Assembly (NCBI GenBank): GCA_029251785.1 | Contig: JAQXCQ010000190.1 | Span: forward strand, 1 to 58,971 | Reading direction: 5' to 3' | DNA: 58,971 bases | Source: Maricaulis sp. | Lineage (GTDB): Bacteria; Pseudomonadota; Alphaproteobacteria; Caulobacterales; Maricaulaceae | The notes under the pieces: model-generated | The model's input: the letters and a program-made list of their open reading frames with translations, nothing else | The model's database searches: none | Told to the model about the DNA's origin: nothing | Part shown: piece after piece, positions 45,758 to 54,018 of the stretch | Layout of the letters: each line of letters starts with the position of its first letter | Numbering within the stretch: the stretch's first letter is position 1 | Program-made: the position numbers and the translations under genes

Positions 45758-46582
45758 TTAGTGTAGTCTGAACAGGCGTCTTACATCGTCCGCGCACGCC
45801 ACTCTGCGACCCGCTTGGGAGGCAATTCGGCAAGCATTCTTGACCAGCTCAGCATTGTCGGCCGCCAGACTTCCGTCCGCCCGCCACAAATTATTTTCGA
45901 ACCCGACTCGTATATGGCCACCCAATCGGGCAGCCAGCGGAGCAGCTTCATATTCATTCCTGCCAAAACAGCAGAGGGCCCAGGGCCCGGAGTGTGAATT
46001 AGGGGCGTCTCGATATTGTTTTATCTCGCGAGACACGTCCCTTTCCGACCGTTTACCATTTCCGAGGACGCGTAGCACAAAAGAAGTTTTGTTTGCAAAC
46101 GCATTGGATTGCTTCATTTCTTCGTATTGTCGGCAATCTTTTTCGTCGTAGAGGATCACTTGGGAAAATATTCCCGCATCGCGCATCCATGAAAAAAACT
46201 TTGCTGTTTCGTCAATTTTGTCACTATCAGGACATATTTCACGCAAGGCAATCGACACAGCTTCAGGGCGCAATTCCCGGATCATATCCATTTGCTCGCA
46301 TGCGCTATACTGGCCAACAGATTCGGATGTCACCTGAATGATCAGGGACTTGCCTACCTTTTCCCGAATGGCGTCGATTGCAACCTGATAGCGTTTCACA
46401 TCCAGCGTGTGGTGCCCGTCTTCATCGCGAACATGCAGATGCAGGATACTCGCGCCGGCCGCCAAAACTTGTTCCGCACAATCGGCCAATTCCACCGGTG
46501 TGATCGGCAGAGCCGGGTGGTCGGATTTGCTGCGTCGCGCCCCGTTGGGGGCGCACATGACAATGAATGGCTCAGACATCAA
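45758..46582 (-). CDS. beta-keto acid cleavage enzyme (BKACE/DUF849)
   Basis: The 274-residue TIM-barrel protein belongs to the BKACE family (3-keto-5-aminohexanoate cleavage enzyme and relatives). These condense a beta-keto acid with acetyl-CoA to give acetoacetate and a new acyl-CoA. Zinc-ligand segments are visible: LHLHVRD near residue 48 and the late GFENNLW Glu. APNGARRSK at the start and SVSIALRE are typical too. Substrate cannot be fixed from sequence. Its start overlaps the aminotransferase gene by 11 bases, so the aminotransferase probably makes its beta-keto substrate. Confidence 0.93.
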   Translation of the reverse strand: MMSEPFIVMCAPNGARRSKSDHPALPITPVELADCAEQVLAAGASILHLHVRDEDGHHTLDVKRYQVAIDAIREKVGKSLIIQVTSESVGQYSACEQMDMIRELRPEAVSIALREICPDSDKIDETAKFFSWMRDAGIFSQVILYDEKDCRQYEEMKQSNAFANKTSFVLRVLGNGKRSERDVSREIKQYRDAPNSHSGPWALCCFGRNEYEAAPLAARLGGHIRVGFENNLWRADGSLAADNAELVKNACRIASQAGRRVACADDVRRLFRLH

Positions 46583-47891
46583 AGACCTCGTCGAGAATCG
46601 AATCCAGCTTTGTGATCATCTCGTCGATATGCGTGTCTGTCAGAATGAAAGGAGGCGCAAAAAGGATGTGGCAGCCATGGCCCGGGCTGCCACCGCCAGG
46701 GTAGCAGATCAAGCCATAGCGCATCGCAGTGTCGCGTAACTGGCGGGCAAGAGCGGGGCCGTTGGGGAGGGGTGTCTTGTGGTGCTTGTCGACAACAAAT
46801 TCGATGGCCCGCAACAAGCCTCTCCCACGAATGTCACCGACATTGGGGTGGTCTCGAAAATGCTCAACCAATCGGTCGTGCAATAGATGTCCTTGATGGA
46901 TAACGGCGCCGAGTAGCTGATATTTCTCAATGGCATCCACCACGCCTGCCCCTGCGGCGCATGTGCTGGCATGGCCCACATAGGTGTGGCCATGATCAAA
47001 GGCATTGCCCTCCGCCGCGAATAATTGCGCGATCTTGTGTCGCGCTATCGTTGCGGCGAGGGGCTGATAACCGCCGCCCAGGCCCTTGGCCAGGGTAACG
47101 ATATCGGGGAGAAAACCCTCCTGTTCGTAGGCGAAAAACGTCCCGGTGCGACCGGTGCCACACATGATCTCATCGGCAATGAGCAATATTTCATACTGGT
47201 CGCAGATTTCCCGGATACGATGAAAATATCCAGCAGAGGCAGTCACCGCACCCAGGGAGGCACCGCCGACCGTCTCGACAATTAAGGCCGCGACGGTTTC
47301 TGGCCCCTCCCTCAGAAGTGTGGCCTCCAGCGCGTTAGCGGCCCGTATGGCGTACTCAGCCTCGCTCTCATCGTCCCGCTGATACCGGTAGGCATAACAA
47401 GGATCGATGCGGGGCCAGTCCTCCAAGACCTGTGACATCGGCGCGCGTCGCGCTGGGTTTCCGCTGGCCGACAGGGTCGCCAACGTATTGCCGTGATAGC
47501 TGTGCTCCCGGCTGATGATCTTGGTTTTCCTCGGTTGGCCGAGTATGCGCCAATACTGCCAGGCCATCTTTAGCGCCGTTTCATTGGCTTCTGAGCCCCC
47601 AGAGGTGAAATAGGTCTTCGCGCCCTCTTCGCCGAAACGAACGGACAGGGCGTCGGCCAGTTTCTCCTGCGGAAGATTGGTGAAAAAGGCCGAATGGGCA
47701 AATGCCATCGTGCCGATCTGGTCTTGCAGCGCTTCAATCACATCGGGGTGCTGGTGGCCAAGGCAGGACACGGTGGCCCCGCCGCTCATGTCCAGATAGG
47801 CCTTGCCGGCGGAATCATAAATATGCATTCCGGTCGCTCTGACAGCGACCGGGTATTCGTGTCGCAAATCTCGCAAAAACACTGCGCCCAT
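46572..47891 (-). CDS. class III pyridoxal-phosphate aminotransferase
   Basis: The 439-residue protein has the omega-aminotransferase pattern: SGGATVSCLGHQHPDV near the N-terminus, TSGGSEANETALKMAW, HSYHGNTLATLS, LIADEIMCGTGRTG, and the Schiff-base Lys in VTLAKGLGGGYQPLA. It moves an amino group from an amine or beta-amino acid to pyruvate or an oxo acid. Coupling with BKACE (11-base overlap) suggests a beta-amino acid as substrate. ATG 47891 (MGAVFLRDLRHEYP) with TTGGAG upstream is chosen over an upstream extension of 22 codons. It is divergent from the LysR gene. Confidence 0.93.
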   Translation of the reverse strand: MGAVFLRDLRHEYPVAVRATGMHIYDSAGKAYLDMSGGATVSCLGHQHPDVIEALQDQIGTMAFAHSAFFTNLPQEKLADALSVRFGEEGAKTYFTSGGSEANETALKMAWQYWRILGQPRKTKIISREHSYHGNTLATLSASGNPARRAPMSQVLEDWPRIDPCYAYRYQRDDESEAEYAIRAANALEATLLREGPETVAALIVETVGGASLGAVTASAGYFHRIREICDQYEILLIADEIMCGTGRTGTFFAYEQEGFLPDIVTLAKGLGGGYQPLAATIARHKIAQLFAAEGNAFDHGHTYVGHASTCAAGAGVVDAIEKYQLLGAVIHQGHLLHDRLVEHFRDHPNVGDIRGRGLLRAIEFVVDKHHKTPLPNGPALARQLRDTAMRYGLICYPGGGSPGHGCHILFAPPFILTDTHIDEMITKLDSILDEVFDV

Positions 47892-47954
47892 GGGCGATAC
47901 TCCAAATGTCTTTCCAACTCTTTTTGGAGATTGGCAAGATTCAATCTCGCAGAA

Positions 47955-47992
47955 CAATTTATAAAATTGCCTTGGGTATAAGATTTGCTTAT
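47955..47992. promoter_or_regulatory. divergent promoter with candidate LysR-type sites
   Basis: Two inverted repeats lie in the 110-base gap between the aminotransferase and LysR genes: CAATTT-ATA-AAATTG (47955-47969, perfect) and ATAAG-ATTTG-CTTAT (47978-47992, perfect). The second is a T-N11-A motif, the classic LysR-regulator recognition form. It sits 10 bases before the LysR gene's ATG, which would suit autorepression; the first could activate the divergent catabolic operon. Confidence 0.6.
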
Positions 47993-48001
47993 GGGAAGGG
48001 T

Positions 48002-48922
48002 ATGAACGGGCGACAGATCGAAATATTTCACGCTGTCATGCGGGCCGGCACGGTGACTGAGGCCGCCGAGCGATTGGGTGTCACCCAGCCAGCGGTGACG
48101 GCGGGGCTCAAGCAGATCGAGGCGACCCTTGGGTTTAACCTGTTTCAGCGCGCTGGCGGGCGTCTGCATCCGACGGAGGAGGCGCGCATCTTGATTGGTG
48201 AAGCGGAGCGGATCCAGGACTCGCTGGATGTGTTCAGGAAGATGGCACATCGCCTCAAGCAGGATCTGGTCGAACATTTGCGGGTCGCCACCCCCACGGC
48301 CTTCAGTCACATGTTGATCCCTGACGTGATGACGGGCTTTGTCGCCGGAAATCCGACCTGCCTGGTCGATGTGACCACCCAACACCACGAACAGATCCTA
48401 AACGACCTCGCCAGCAAAGCCGGAGGCAATAGTCTGGGCTTCACATTCGGGTTGGGGGATCGCCGCGGAATTGGGTCGATATCAATTGGCAATGCACGGC
48501 TGGTGGCGCTTGTTCCGGGAAACTGGGGCATGGCCAAACAAAGCAGTGTCAGCATTGACGAAGTCGCGGAGGGGCCGGTCGTCGGCACGTTTCAGGGTGA
48601 GCCGCTGGGGGATGCGGTAGACCGGTTGATGCGGTCATCACAATTAACCCCGGACCCGGTGATCCGAGTCCATAACCATTCTCTGGCGGCACAGCTGGCC
48701 ATCCGCGGCGTCGGAGCCACGATCATCGACGCGTTAACCGCTTATCATATTGAAAGCACGAATAATTCAAGTGATTATGCGCTCATTCCGCTGGAGCAGT
48801 CTCCCCCGCTCGATGTGACGGCCATCTATTCTTACGAGCATCCGCTCAATCGCCACGCGAAGACCTTCATCGATGGTTTCCGTACCCAGTATAATCGCCT
48901 CGGCGACCTCTACACGCCCTAG
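48002..48922 (+). CDS. LysR-family transcriptional regulator
   Basis: The 306-residue regulator has the LysR winged helix at residues 1-60 (IEIFHAVMRAGTVTEAAERL, then VTQPAVTAGLKQIE) and a periplasmic-binding-like effector domain (about 90-300). Divergent orientation from the aminotransferase/BKACE operon and T-N11-A sites between them make that operon its likely target. Alternatively it could act on the DDAH gene, with which it converges: the two stop codons overlap. ATG 48002 with GGAAGGG upstream is used; the frame is open further upstream. Confidence 0.92.
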   Translation: MNGRQIEIFHAVMRAGTVTEAAERLGVTQPAVTAGLKQIEATLGFNLFQRAGGRLHPTEEARILIGEAERIQDSLDVFRKMAHRLKQDLVEHLRVATPTAFSHMLIPDVMTGFVAGNPTCLVDVTTQHHEQILNDLASKAGGNSLGFTFGLGDRRGIGSISIGNARLVALVPGNWGMAKQSSVSIDEVAEGPVVGTFQGEPLGDAVDRLMRSSQLTPDPVIRVHNHSLAAQLAIRGVGATIIDALTAYHIESTNNSSDYALIPLEQSPPLDVTAIYSYEHPLNRHAKTFIDGFRTQYNRLGDLYTP

Positions 48923-49710
48923 CCAAACCACCGAAGTGACATGCACGACAATCCGGCATCTACGCGCGAAATCGGTTCGGTTGGCAGCGGAATAACCTTG
49001 TAATTATTCGCCTCCAAAACCGTGCGGGTCTTGTTGTACTCCTCACCCAGAAGCACAACATCATTGATCCGTAACGCATTGGCTGCGGCGTCTTCGCCCG
49101 GTGCGACATGGATGGTGTTTAGGCCCTTAAATACACCAGACGCGGCCAAGCGCTCGGTGCACAATACGGTTTGCTCATCCAGCAGCGAACAGTCCGTTTT
49201 GAAGTGCAACACACCCGGCGGGGTCTCAACGATCACACCCTTGCGCCCAAATTCGGCCAGACAGTCCTGCAGGGCAGCAGCCCCTTCCTGCGTGGTTCTA
49301 TCCGACAAGCCAATCATTACCGCATCTGGCGTGGTCAGAATATCACCGCCTTCAACCTGTCCCGCTCCCAGCGTCAGCACGCGCTCAAACAGGTGGTTCA
49401 GTGTCGGAGCCATCTCGGCGCTCTCACCGGCGCGACTGACAGCACCGGGTGCCAGAACAATAGCGCCCTCGGGAAACACCAGCGCCGGATCTTCAACAAA
49501 CATAGAATCGGGAAACGCCTCCAGCGCCTCCAATACATGAACCTGCACCCCGGCGCGCTGCAGCGCGTCCTGATAGCGATCATGAACCATCACAACATCT
49601 TCATAGGTCGGCGCACCACGATCAACCGCGCGTAAGCCCTGCGTAATCGAACGGGATGGTCGGCGGACAATCGCCTGGTTGAAATGAAACACATTGTTTG
49701 GTTTCGGCAT
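48919..49710 (-). CDS. dimethylarginine dimethylaminohydrolase family protein
   Basis: The 263-residue protein has the amidinotransferase/DDAH beta-propeller motifs: FVEDPALVF (substrate Glu/Asp), VEGGDILT, the catalytic His in VLHFKTDCSLL, and C-terminal catalytic Cys in GLSCMSLRW. DDAH converts methylated arginine to citrulline and dimethylamine; related enzymes act on arginine or agmatine. ATG 49710, with GGGGA 5 bases upstream, is favoured over ATG 49722 and a TTG at 49782. Its stop overlaps the LysR stop (CTAG). It is divergent from the purine operon, whose link to arginine derivatives is unclear. Confidence 0.9.
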   Translation of the reverse strand: MPKPNNVFHFNQAIVRRPSRSITQGLRAVDRGAPTYEDVVMVHDRYQDALQRAGVQVHVLEALEAFPDSMFVEDPALVFPEGAIVLAPGAVSRAGESAEMAPTLNHLFERVLTLGAGQVEGGDILTTPDAVMIGLSDRTTQEGAAALQDCLAEFGRKGVIVETPPGVLHFKTDCSLLDEQTVLCTERLAASGVFKGLNTIHVAPGEDAAANALRINDVVLLGEEYNKTRTVLEANNYKVIPLPTEPISRVDAGLSCMSLRWFG

Positions 49711-49778
49711 CAGATTCCCCATTGAATGCGTGCCTCGATTTGTGCGGCCGACCGTGAAGGATTGCAAGGCAACCTGTC

Positions 49779-49789
49779 TCAAAATTTGA
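49779..49789. promoter_or_regulatory. small inverted repeat between DDAH and purine operon
   Basis: TCAAA-A-TTTGA is a perfect 5+1+5 inverted repeat in the 140-base divergent region, 62 bases before the uraH ATG. It might be an operator for either transcript. Nothing else stands out in this gap. Confidence 0.25.
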
Positions 49790-49850
49790 ATTCAGGATCG
49801 AACAGCGTATTGTTTGGCAATCTCTTTTGCGTTCGCCCCATGAGGTTTTG

Positions 49851-50204
49851 ATGGCCGGATTGACCACCCATATTCTCGATCTGTCTCTCGGTCAGCCCGC
49901 CCGTGGGGTGAGGATCGAGCTGCGTCGACAAGACGATTCCGGTGCAAAACTGATTTGCACGGCCACCACCAATGCCGATGGTCGTTGTGATAAGCCGCTA
50001 TTATCACCCGACCAGATGCGGGCGGGGACGTACGAATTGCTGTTTTTCGCCGGCGACTATTTCGACGGGCTGGGCCTTGATCTGCCAGAGCCGAAATTTC
50101 TAGACCAGATCCCGCTGCGTTTCGCCATTTCTGACATTGACAGCCACTACCATGTTCCCTTGCTGCTCTCGCCCTTTGGCTATTCCACCTATCGGGGCAG
50201 CTAA
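49851..50204 (+). CDS. uraH: 5-hydroxyisourate hydrolase
   Basis: The 117-residue transthyretin-like enzyme hydrolyses 5-hydroxyisourate to OHCU after urate oxidation. It has the N-terminal LTTHILDLSLGQPA with the active-site His, an Arg in IELRR, and the C-terminal signature YSTYRGS. All are diagnostic of HIUase rather than transthyretin. ATG 49851 with GAGG 6 bases upstream is used. It heads the operon uraH-xdhA-xdhB-xdhC-guaD with only 2 bases before xdhA. PuuD, its upstream partner in urate breakdown, is at the window end. No uraD or puuE is in the window. Confidence 0.96.
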   Translation: MAGLTTHILDLSLGQPARGVRIELRRQDDSGAKLICTATTNADGRCDKPLLSPDQMRAGTYELLFFAGDYFDGLGLDLPEPKFLDQIPLRFAISDIDSHYHVPLLLSPFGYSTYRGS

Positions 50205-50206
50205 CA

Positions 50207-51661
50207 ATGCGTGATCACCTCAAATTTATCCTCAATGGTGAAGTGCGTCGCGTCGACAAGGTCGACCCGACCGCGACCCTGCTCAACTATTTGCGGGACA
50301 GTCAGGGCCTGACGGGCACCAAAGAGGGCTGTGCCGAGGGTGATTGCGGCGCGTGCACAGTGACGCTGACTCAACACGCTCCCGATGGCGGTGTTGAACA
50401 CAAGGCAGTCAATGCCTGCATCTGCCTGCTCCCAATGCTCGACGGCAAGTCGGTGACCACCGTTGAGGCCTTGCAAGGCAAAGCGGGGCAACCTCATAAT
50501 GTCCAGAAGGCAATGGTCGATCAGCACGCTTCTCAATGTGGTTTCTGCACGCCAGGCATCGTCATGTCGCTGCATGCAGCCGGGCTCAATGCCGACCGGC
50601 TCGACGGAGAAACCGCCCCCGATATTCTGGCCGGAAATCTGTGTCGCTGCACAGGTTATGGCCCGATCCTCAAGGCGGCAGAAGCGCTTGGAAGCAAGGG
50701 TGAAGCCGCCCCCGTCAGATCCGATTTGTCTGCCCTGGAAAGCCTTGTCGGCGAAGACATGACCTCCGGCGAAACCAAGGGTCGGCGCTTCTTCATCCCG
50801 ACCCGGCTCGACCAGCTCGACACGCTCTGCGCCGACCATCCCGAGGCCACAATGGTCGCCGGCGCCACCGATGTTGGTCTCTGGGTCACCAAGGCTCACC
50901 GCCAGCTTGAGACCGTCATTTATCTCAACCAGATCAGCGAATTGAAGACGATCCGCACGGGCGATGACACCCTCTGGATCGGTGCCGGGGTGACCTATGA
51001 AGAGGCCCTGCCAGCCTTGTCCAAGCACTGGCCGGATCTGGGTGAGCTGGTTCGCCGCCTGGGTTCAAAGCAGGTCCGCAATACAGGCACAATTGGTGGG
51101 AATATCGCCAATGGTTCCCCGATCGGCGACATGCCGCCAGCCCTCATTGCGCTGGAGGCGAGCCTGCATTTGCGGGGGGATAGGGGCCGACGCACCCTCA
51201 AGCTGGAAGACTATTTTATCGACTATGGCAAGCAGGACCGGACGCCAGGCGAATATGTCGAGGGCGTCGAAATTCCCCTGCCAGACAAGGTTGATCGGCT
51301 GCGTTGCTACAAGCTGTCCAAACGGTTCGATGTCGATATCACCGCCGTGCTGGGCTGTTTCGACATTGCCGTGCGTGAGGGACAAATCACCTCTGCCCGC
51401 ATCGCCTATGGCGGCATGGCGGGCATTCCCAAGCGCGCAAGCCACGTCGAAAACGCCCTAGCAGGCCAGCCCTGGACCGAAGCGACAATCCGCGCTGCCA
51501 TGCATGAATACAAACATGACTTCAGCCCCTTAAGTGATATGCGTGCGAGTGAGGAATACCGGGCCAAGGCCGCGCAGAACCTGCTGCTCAAATACTTCCT
51601 GGAAATGCAGGGCGATCGTAGCCAGACCCGGCTCGTCGGCCTCGGATCGAACCTGTCATGA
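50207..51661 (+). CDS. xdhA: xanthine dehydrogenase small subunit (2Fe-2S and FAD)
   Basis: The 484-residue subunit carries the electron-transfer centres of xanthine dehydrogenase. Residues 1-165 hold two [2Fe-2S] clusters: Cys42, Cys47, Cys50 (CAEGDCGAC) with Cys71 or Cys73, and Cys111/Cys114 with Cys146/Cys148 (CGFC, CRC). Residues ~190-370 are the FAD-binding domain (MVAGATDVG, TGTIGGNIANGSPIGD), followed by the C-terminal CO-dehydrogenase-flavoprotein domain. It passes electrons from the molybdenum subunit to NAD. Its last 4 bases overlap xdhB. Confidence 0.97.
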   Translation: MRDHLKFILNGEVRRVDKVDPTATLLNYLRDSQGLTGTKEGCAEGDCGACTVTLTQHAPDGGVEHKAVNACICLLPMLDGKSVTTVEALQGKAGQPHNVQKAMVDQHASQCGFCTPGIVMSLHAAGLNADRLDGETAPDILAGNLCRCTGYGPILKAAEALGSKGEAAPVRSDLSALESLVGEDMTSGETKGRRFFIPTRLDQLDTLCADHPEATMVAGATDVGLWVTKAHRQLETVIYLNQISELKTIRTGDDTLWIGAGVTYEEALPALSKHWPDLGELVRRLGSKQVRNTGTIGGNIANGSPIGDMPPALIALEASLHLRGDRGRRTLKLEDYFIDYGKQDRTPGEYVEGVEIPLPDKVDRLRCYKLSKRFDVDITAVLGCFDIAVREGQITSARIAYGGMAGIPKRASHVENALAGQPWTEATIRAAMHEYKHDFSPLSDMRASEEYRAKAAQNLLLKYFLEMQGDRSQTRLVGLGSNLS

Positions 51662-54018
51662 CGGGGGTAGGGCCGATATCGGGCGATGCCACCCCAAGCC
51701 GTATTTCCGGCGGGGTCCGGCGCTCTGTTTCCCATGACAGTGCGCTCAAGCACACGCAGGGTTCCGCCCTCTATGTTGACGATATTCCGACCCCGCTCAA
51801 TTGCCTCAATGTCCATATAGCGCTGAGTGATCGCGCTCATGCGCGCATTCTGTCGGTGGATCTGGAAGCAGTCAGAGGCGCGCCCGGCGTGGTCTGTGTT
51901 TTGACCGCTTCTGACATTCCCGGCAGCAATGATGTGGCCCCGGTTTTCGGCGATGACCCCATGTTCGTGGTGGGGGCACGGGAGGCTTTGGTGCAATGCG
52001 CCGGGCAATCGCTCTTCGCTGTCGCCGCTGAGACGCTCGAACAGGCCCGCCATGCCGCCACTTTAGTAGAAATCGAATACGCCGATTTGCCTGCCCTGCT
52101 TGATATCGAGGCGGCGATGCAGGCCAAGGCGTTCTTTGAAGAGCCCTATCAATTCGTCCGCGGCGCTTCCGAGTCCGCCATTTCCGACGCAAAACACCAA
52201 TTATCCGGCCGGATTGAGATGGGCGGCCAAGAGCATTTTTATCTGGAGGGCCATGCCGCTCTCTCTATCCCCGCAGAAGACGGGGATATCGTCCTGCATT
52301 GCTCCTCCCAGCATCCCAGCGAGATCCAGCACAAGGTGGCGGGCATGCTCGATGTGCCCAATAACGCCATCAATGTGCAGGTCCGCCGCATGGGCGGAGG
52401 TTTTGGTGGCAAGGAAACCCAGGGCAGTCTGCCCGCGGCCGTCGCGGCGCTGGCCACCCGTCTGACCGGGCGCCCCGCCAAGGTCCGCTATGACCGTGAT
52501 GACGATATGCGCGTCACCGGGAAGCGCCATGATTTTCGTATTGATTACACGGTCGGCTTTGATGATCAGGGCCGCATAGATGGCATCGAGATGGACCAGG
52601 CCGCACGCTGTGGCATGTCGCATGATCTGTCGCTGGCGATCTGCGACCGCGCCATGTTCCACGCCGACAATTGCTATTATCTGCCCGCCGTCACCATCAC
52701 CTCCTATCGCTGCCGTACCAACACCGTCTCCAACACGGCGTTTCGCGGCTTTGGCGGCCCGCAGGGCATGGTCGGCATTGAGCGTGTCATCGACGAAATC
52801 GCCCACCACCTTGGCAAGGATCCACTCGATGTGCGCAGGGCCAATTTCTATGCATCATCCGGCACCGCATCTGACCGCAATGTGACGCCCTATCACATGA
52901 CCGTCGAAGACTGTGTGATTGACGATCTGGTCGATGATTTGGTGGCCAGTTCCGACTATCACACCCGCCGCGACGAGATCCGCACCTGGAATGAAAACAG
53001 CCCCGTCCTCAAGCGCGGCATTGCCCTGACCCCGGTCAAATTCGGCATCTCCTTCACCGTCACCCATCTCAATCAGGCCGGTGCGCTTGTGCACGTCTAT
53101 TCTGATGGTTCCATCCACCTCAATCATGGTGGAACGGAAATGGGGCAGGGCCTGTTTCTTAAGGTCGCCCAGGTGGTTGCCGAGGAGTTCCAAGTCGATC
53201 TAGATCGCATCAAGATCACCGCCACCGATACCGCAAAAGTGCCCAACACCTCGCCTACCGCCGCCTCTTCCGGAACCGATCTGAATGCGATGGCTGCCCG
53301 CAATGCCGCCAAAACCATCAAGGGTCGGATGATCCAGTTTCTCGCCGAACACTGGTCTGTGGTCCCGTCCAGTATCGTCTTCGATGCCGGCCAGATCAGC
53401 TCCGGCGCGCATGCCATGAGCTTCGATGACCTCGCCCACTCTGCCTATATGGAGCGCGTCTCCCTGTCTTCGACCGGCTATTACGCCACGCCAAAGATCA
53501 GCTGGGATCGCAAGGCGGGCAGGGGGCGACCATTCTATTATTTCGCCTACGGAGCCGCCGTTTGTGAAGTCGCCATCGACACGCTGACCGGCGAAAACCG
53601 AATCCTTCGCGCTGATCTGCTCCAGGATGTCGGTCAGTCGATCAATCCGGCCATCGATCTCGGTCAGATTGAAGGCGCCTTTGTGCAGGGCGCGGGCTGG
53701 CTGACCACCGAGGAGCTGGTGTTTGACGCGGCGGGTATCCTCAAAACTCACGCGCCCTCCACCTACAAAATCCCGACCATTTCCGACCGCGCACCCGATA
53801 TGCGCATCCATCTCTGGGATCGCGGCAAAAACCGCGAGGACGTGATCTACAAGTCCAAGGCCGTCGGCGAGCCACCCTTCATGCTGGGCATTTCCGCATT
53901 GATGGCCCTGTCCGATGCCATCGCCCAGGCCCGGCCAGACAATGCCTATCCAGATCTCGGCAGCCCCGCCACGCCCGAACGCGTGCTGATGGCCGTTGAG
54001 CGTGAGGGACAAAAGTGA
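51658..54018 (+). CDS. xdhB: xanthine dehydrogenase large subunit (molybdenum cofactor)
   Basis: The 786-residue molybdenum-cofactor subunit hydroxylates hypoxanthine/xanthine to urate. Motifs include GGGFGGKETQG, TAFRGFGGPQGM, GGTEMGQGL and the catalytic Glu in AVGEPPFMLG near the C-terminus. Length is normal for a bacterial XdhB. It overlaps xdhA and xdhC by 4 bases each. Codon use here is visibly richer in GC-ending codons than in the polysaccharide locus, as in the rest of this operon. Confidence 0.97.
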   Translation: MTGVGPISGDATPSRISGGVRRSVSHDSALKHTQGSALYVDDIPTPLNCLNVHIALSDRAHARILSVDLEAVRGAPGVVCVLTASDIPGSNDVAPVFGDDPMFVVGAREALVQCAGQSLFAVAAETLEQARHAATLVEIEYADLPALLDIEAAMQAKAFFEEPYQFVRGASESAISDAKHQLSGRIEMGGQEHFYLEGHAALSIPAEDGDIVLHCSSQHPSEIQHKVAGMLDVPNNAINVQVRRMGGGFGGKETQGSLPAAVAALATRLTGRPAKVRYDRDDDMRVTGKRHDFRIDYTVGFDDQGRIDGIEMDQAARCGMSHDLSLAICDRAMFHADNCYYLPAVTITSYRCRTNTVSNTAFRGFGGPQGMVGIERVIDEIAHHLGKDPLDVRRANFYASSGTASDRNVTPYHMTVEDCVIDDLVDDLVASSDYHTRRDEIRTWNENSPVLKRGIALTPVKFGISFTVTHLNQAGALVHVYSDGSIHLNHGGTEMGQGLFLKVAQVVAEEFQVDLDRIKITATDTAKVPNTSPTAASSGTDLNAMAARNAAKTIKGRMIQFLAEHWSVVPSSIVFDAGQISSGAHAMSFDDLAHSAYMERVSLSSTGYYATPKISWDRKAGRGRPFYYFAYGAAVCEVAIDTLTGENRILRADLLQDVGQSINPAIDLGQIEGAFVQGAGWLTTEELVFDAAGILKTHAPSTYKIPTISDRAPDMRIHLWDRGKNREDVIYKSKAVGEPPFMLGISALMALSDAIAQARPDNAYPDLGSPATPERVLMAVEREGQK

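Noticed and set aside
50201-51028. 275-residue open frame opposite xdhA
   Set aside because: Antisense shadow of a well-supported gene in GC-rich DNA, with no recognisable motif.
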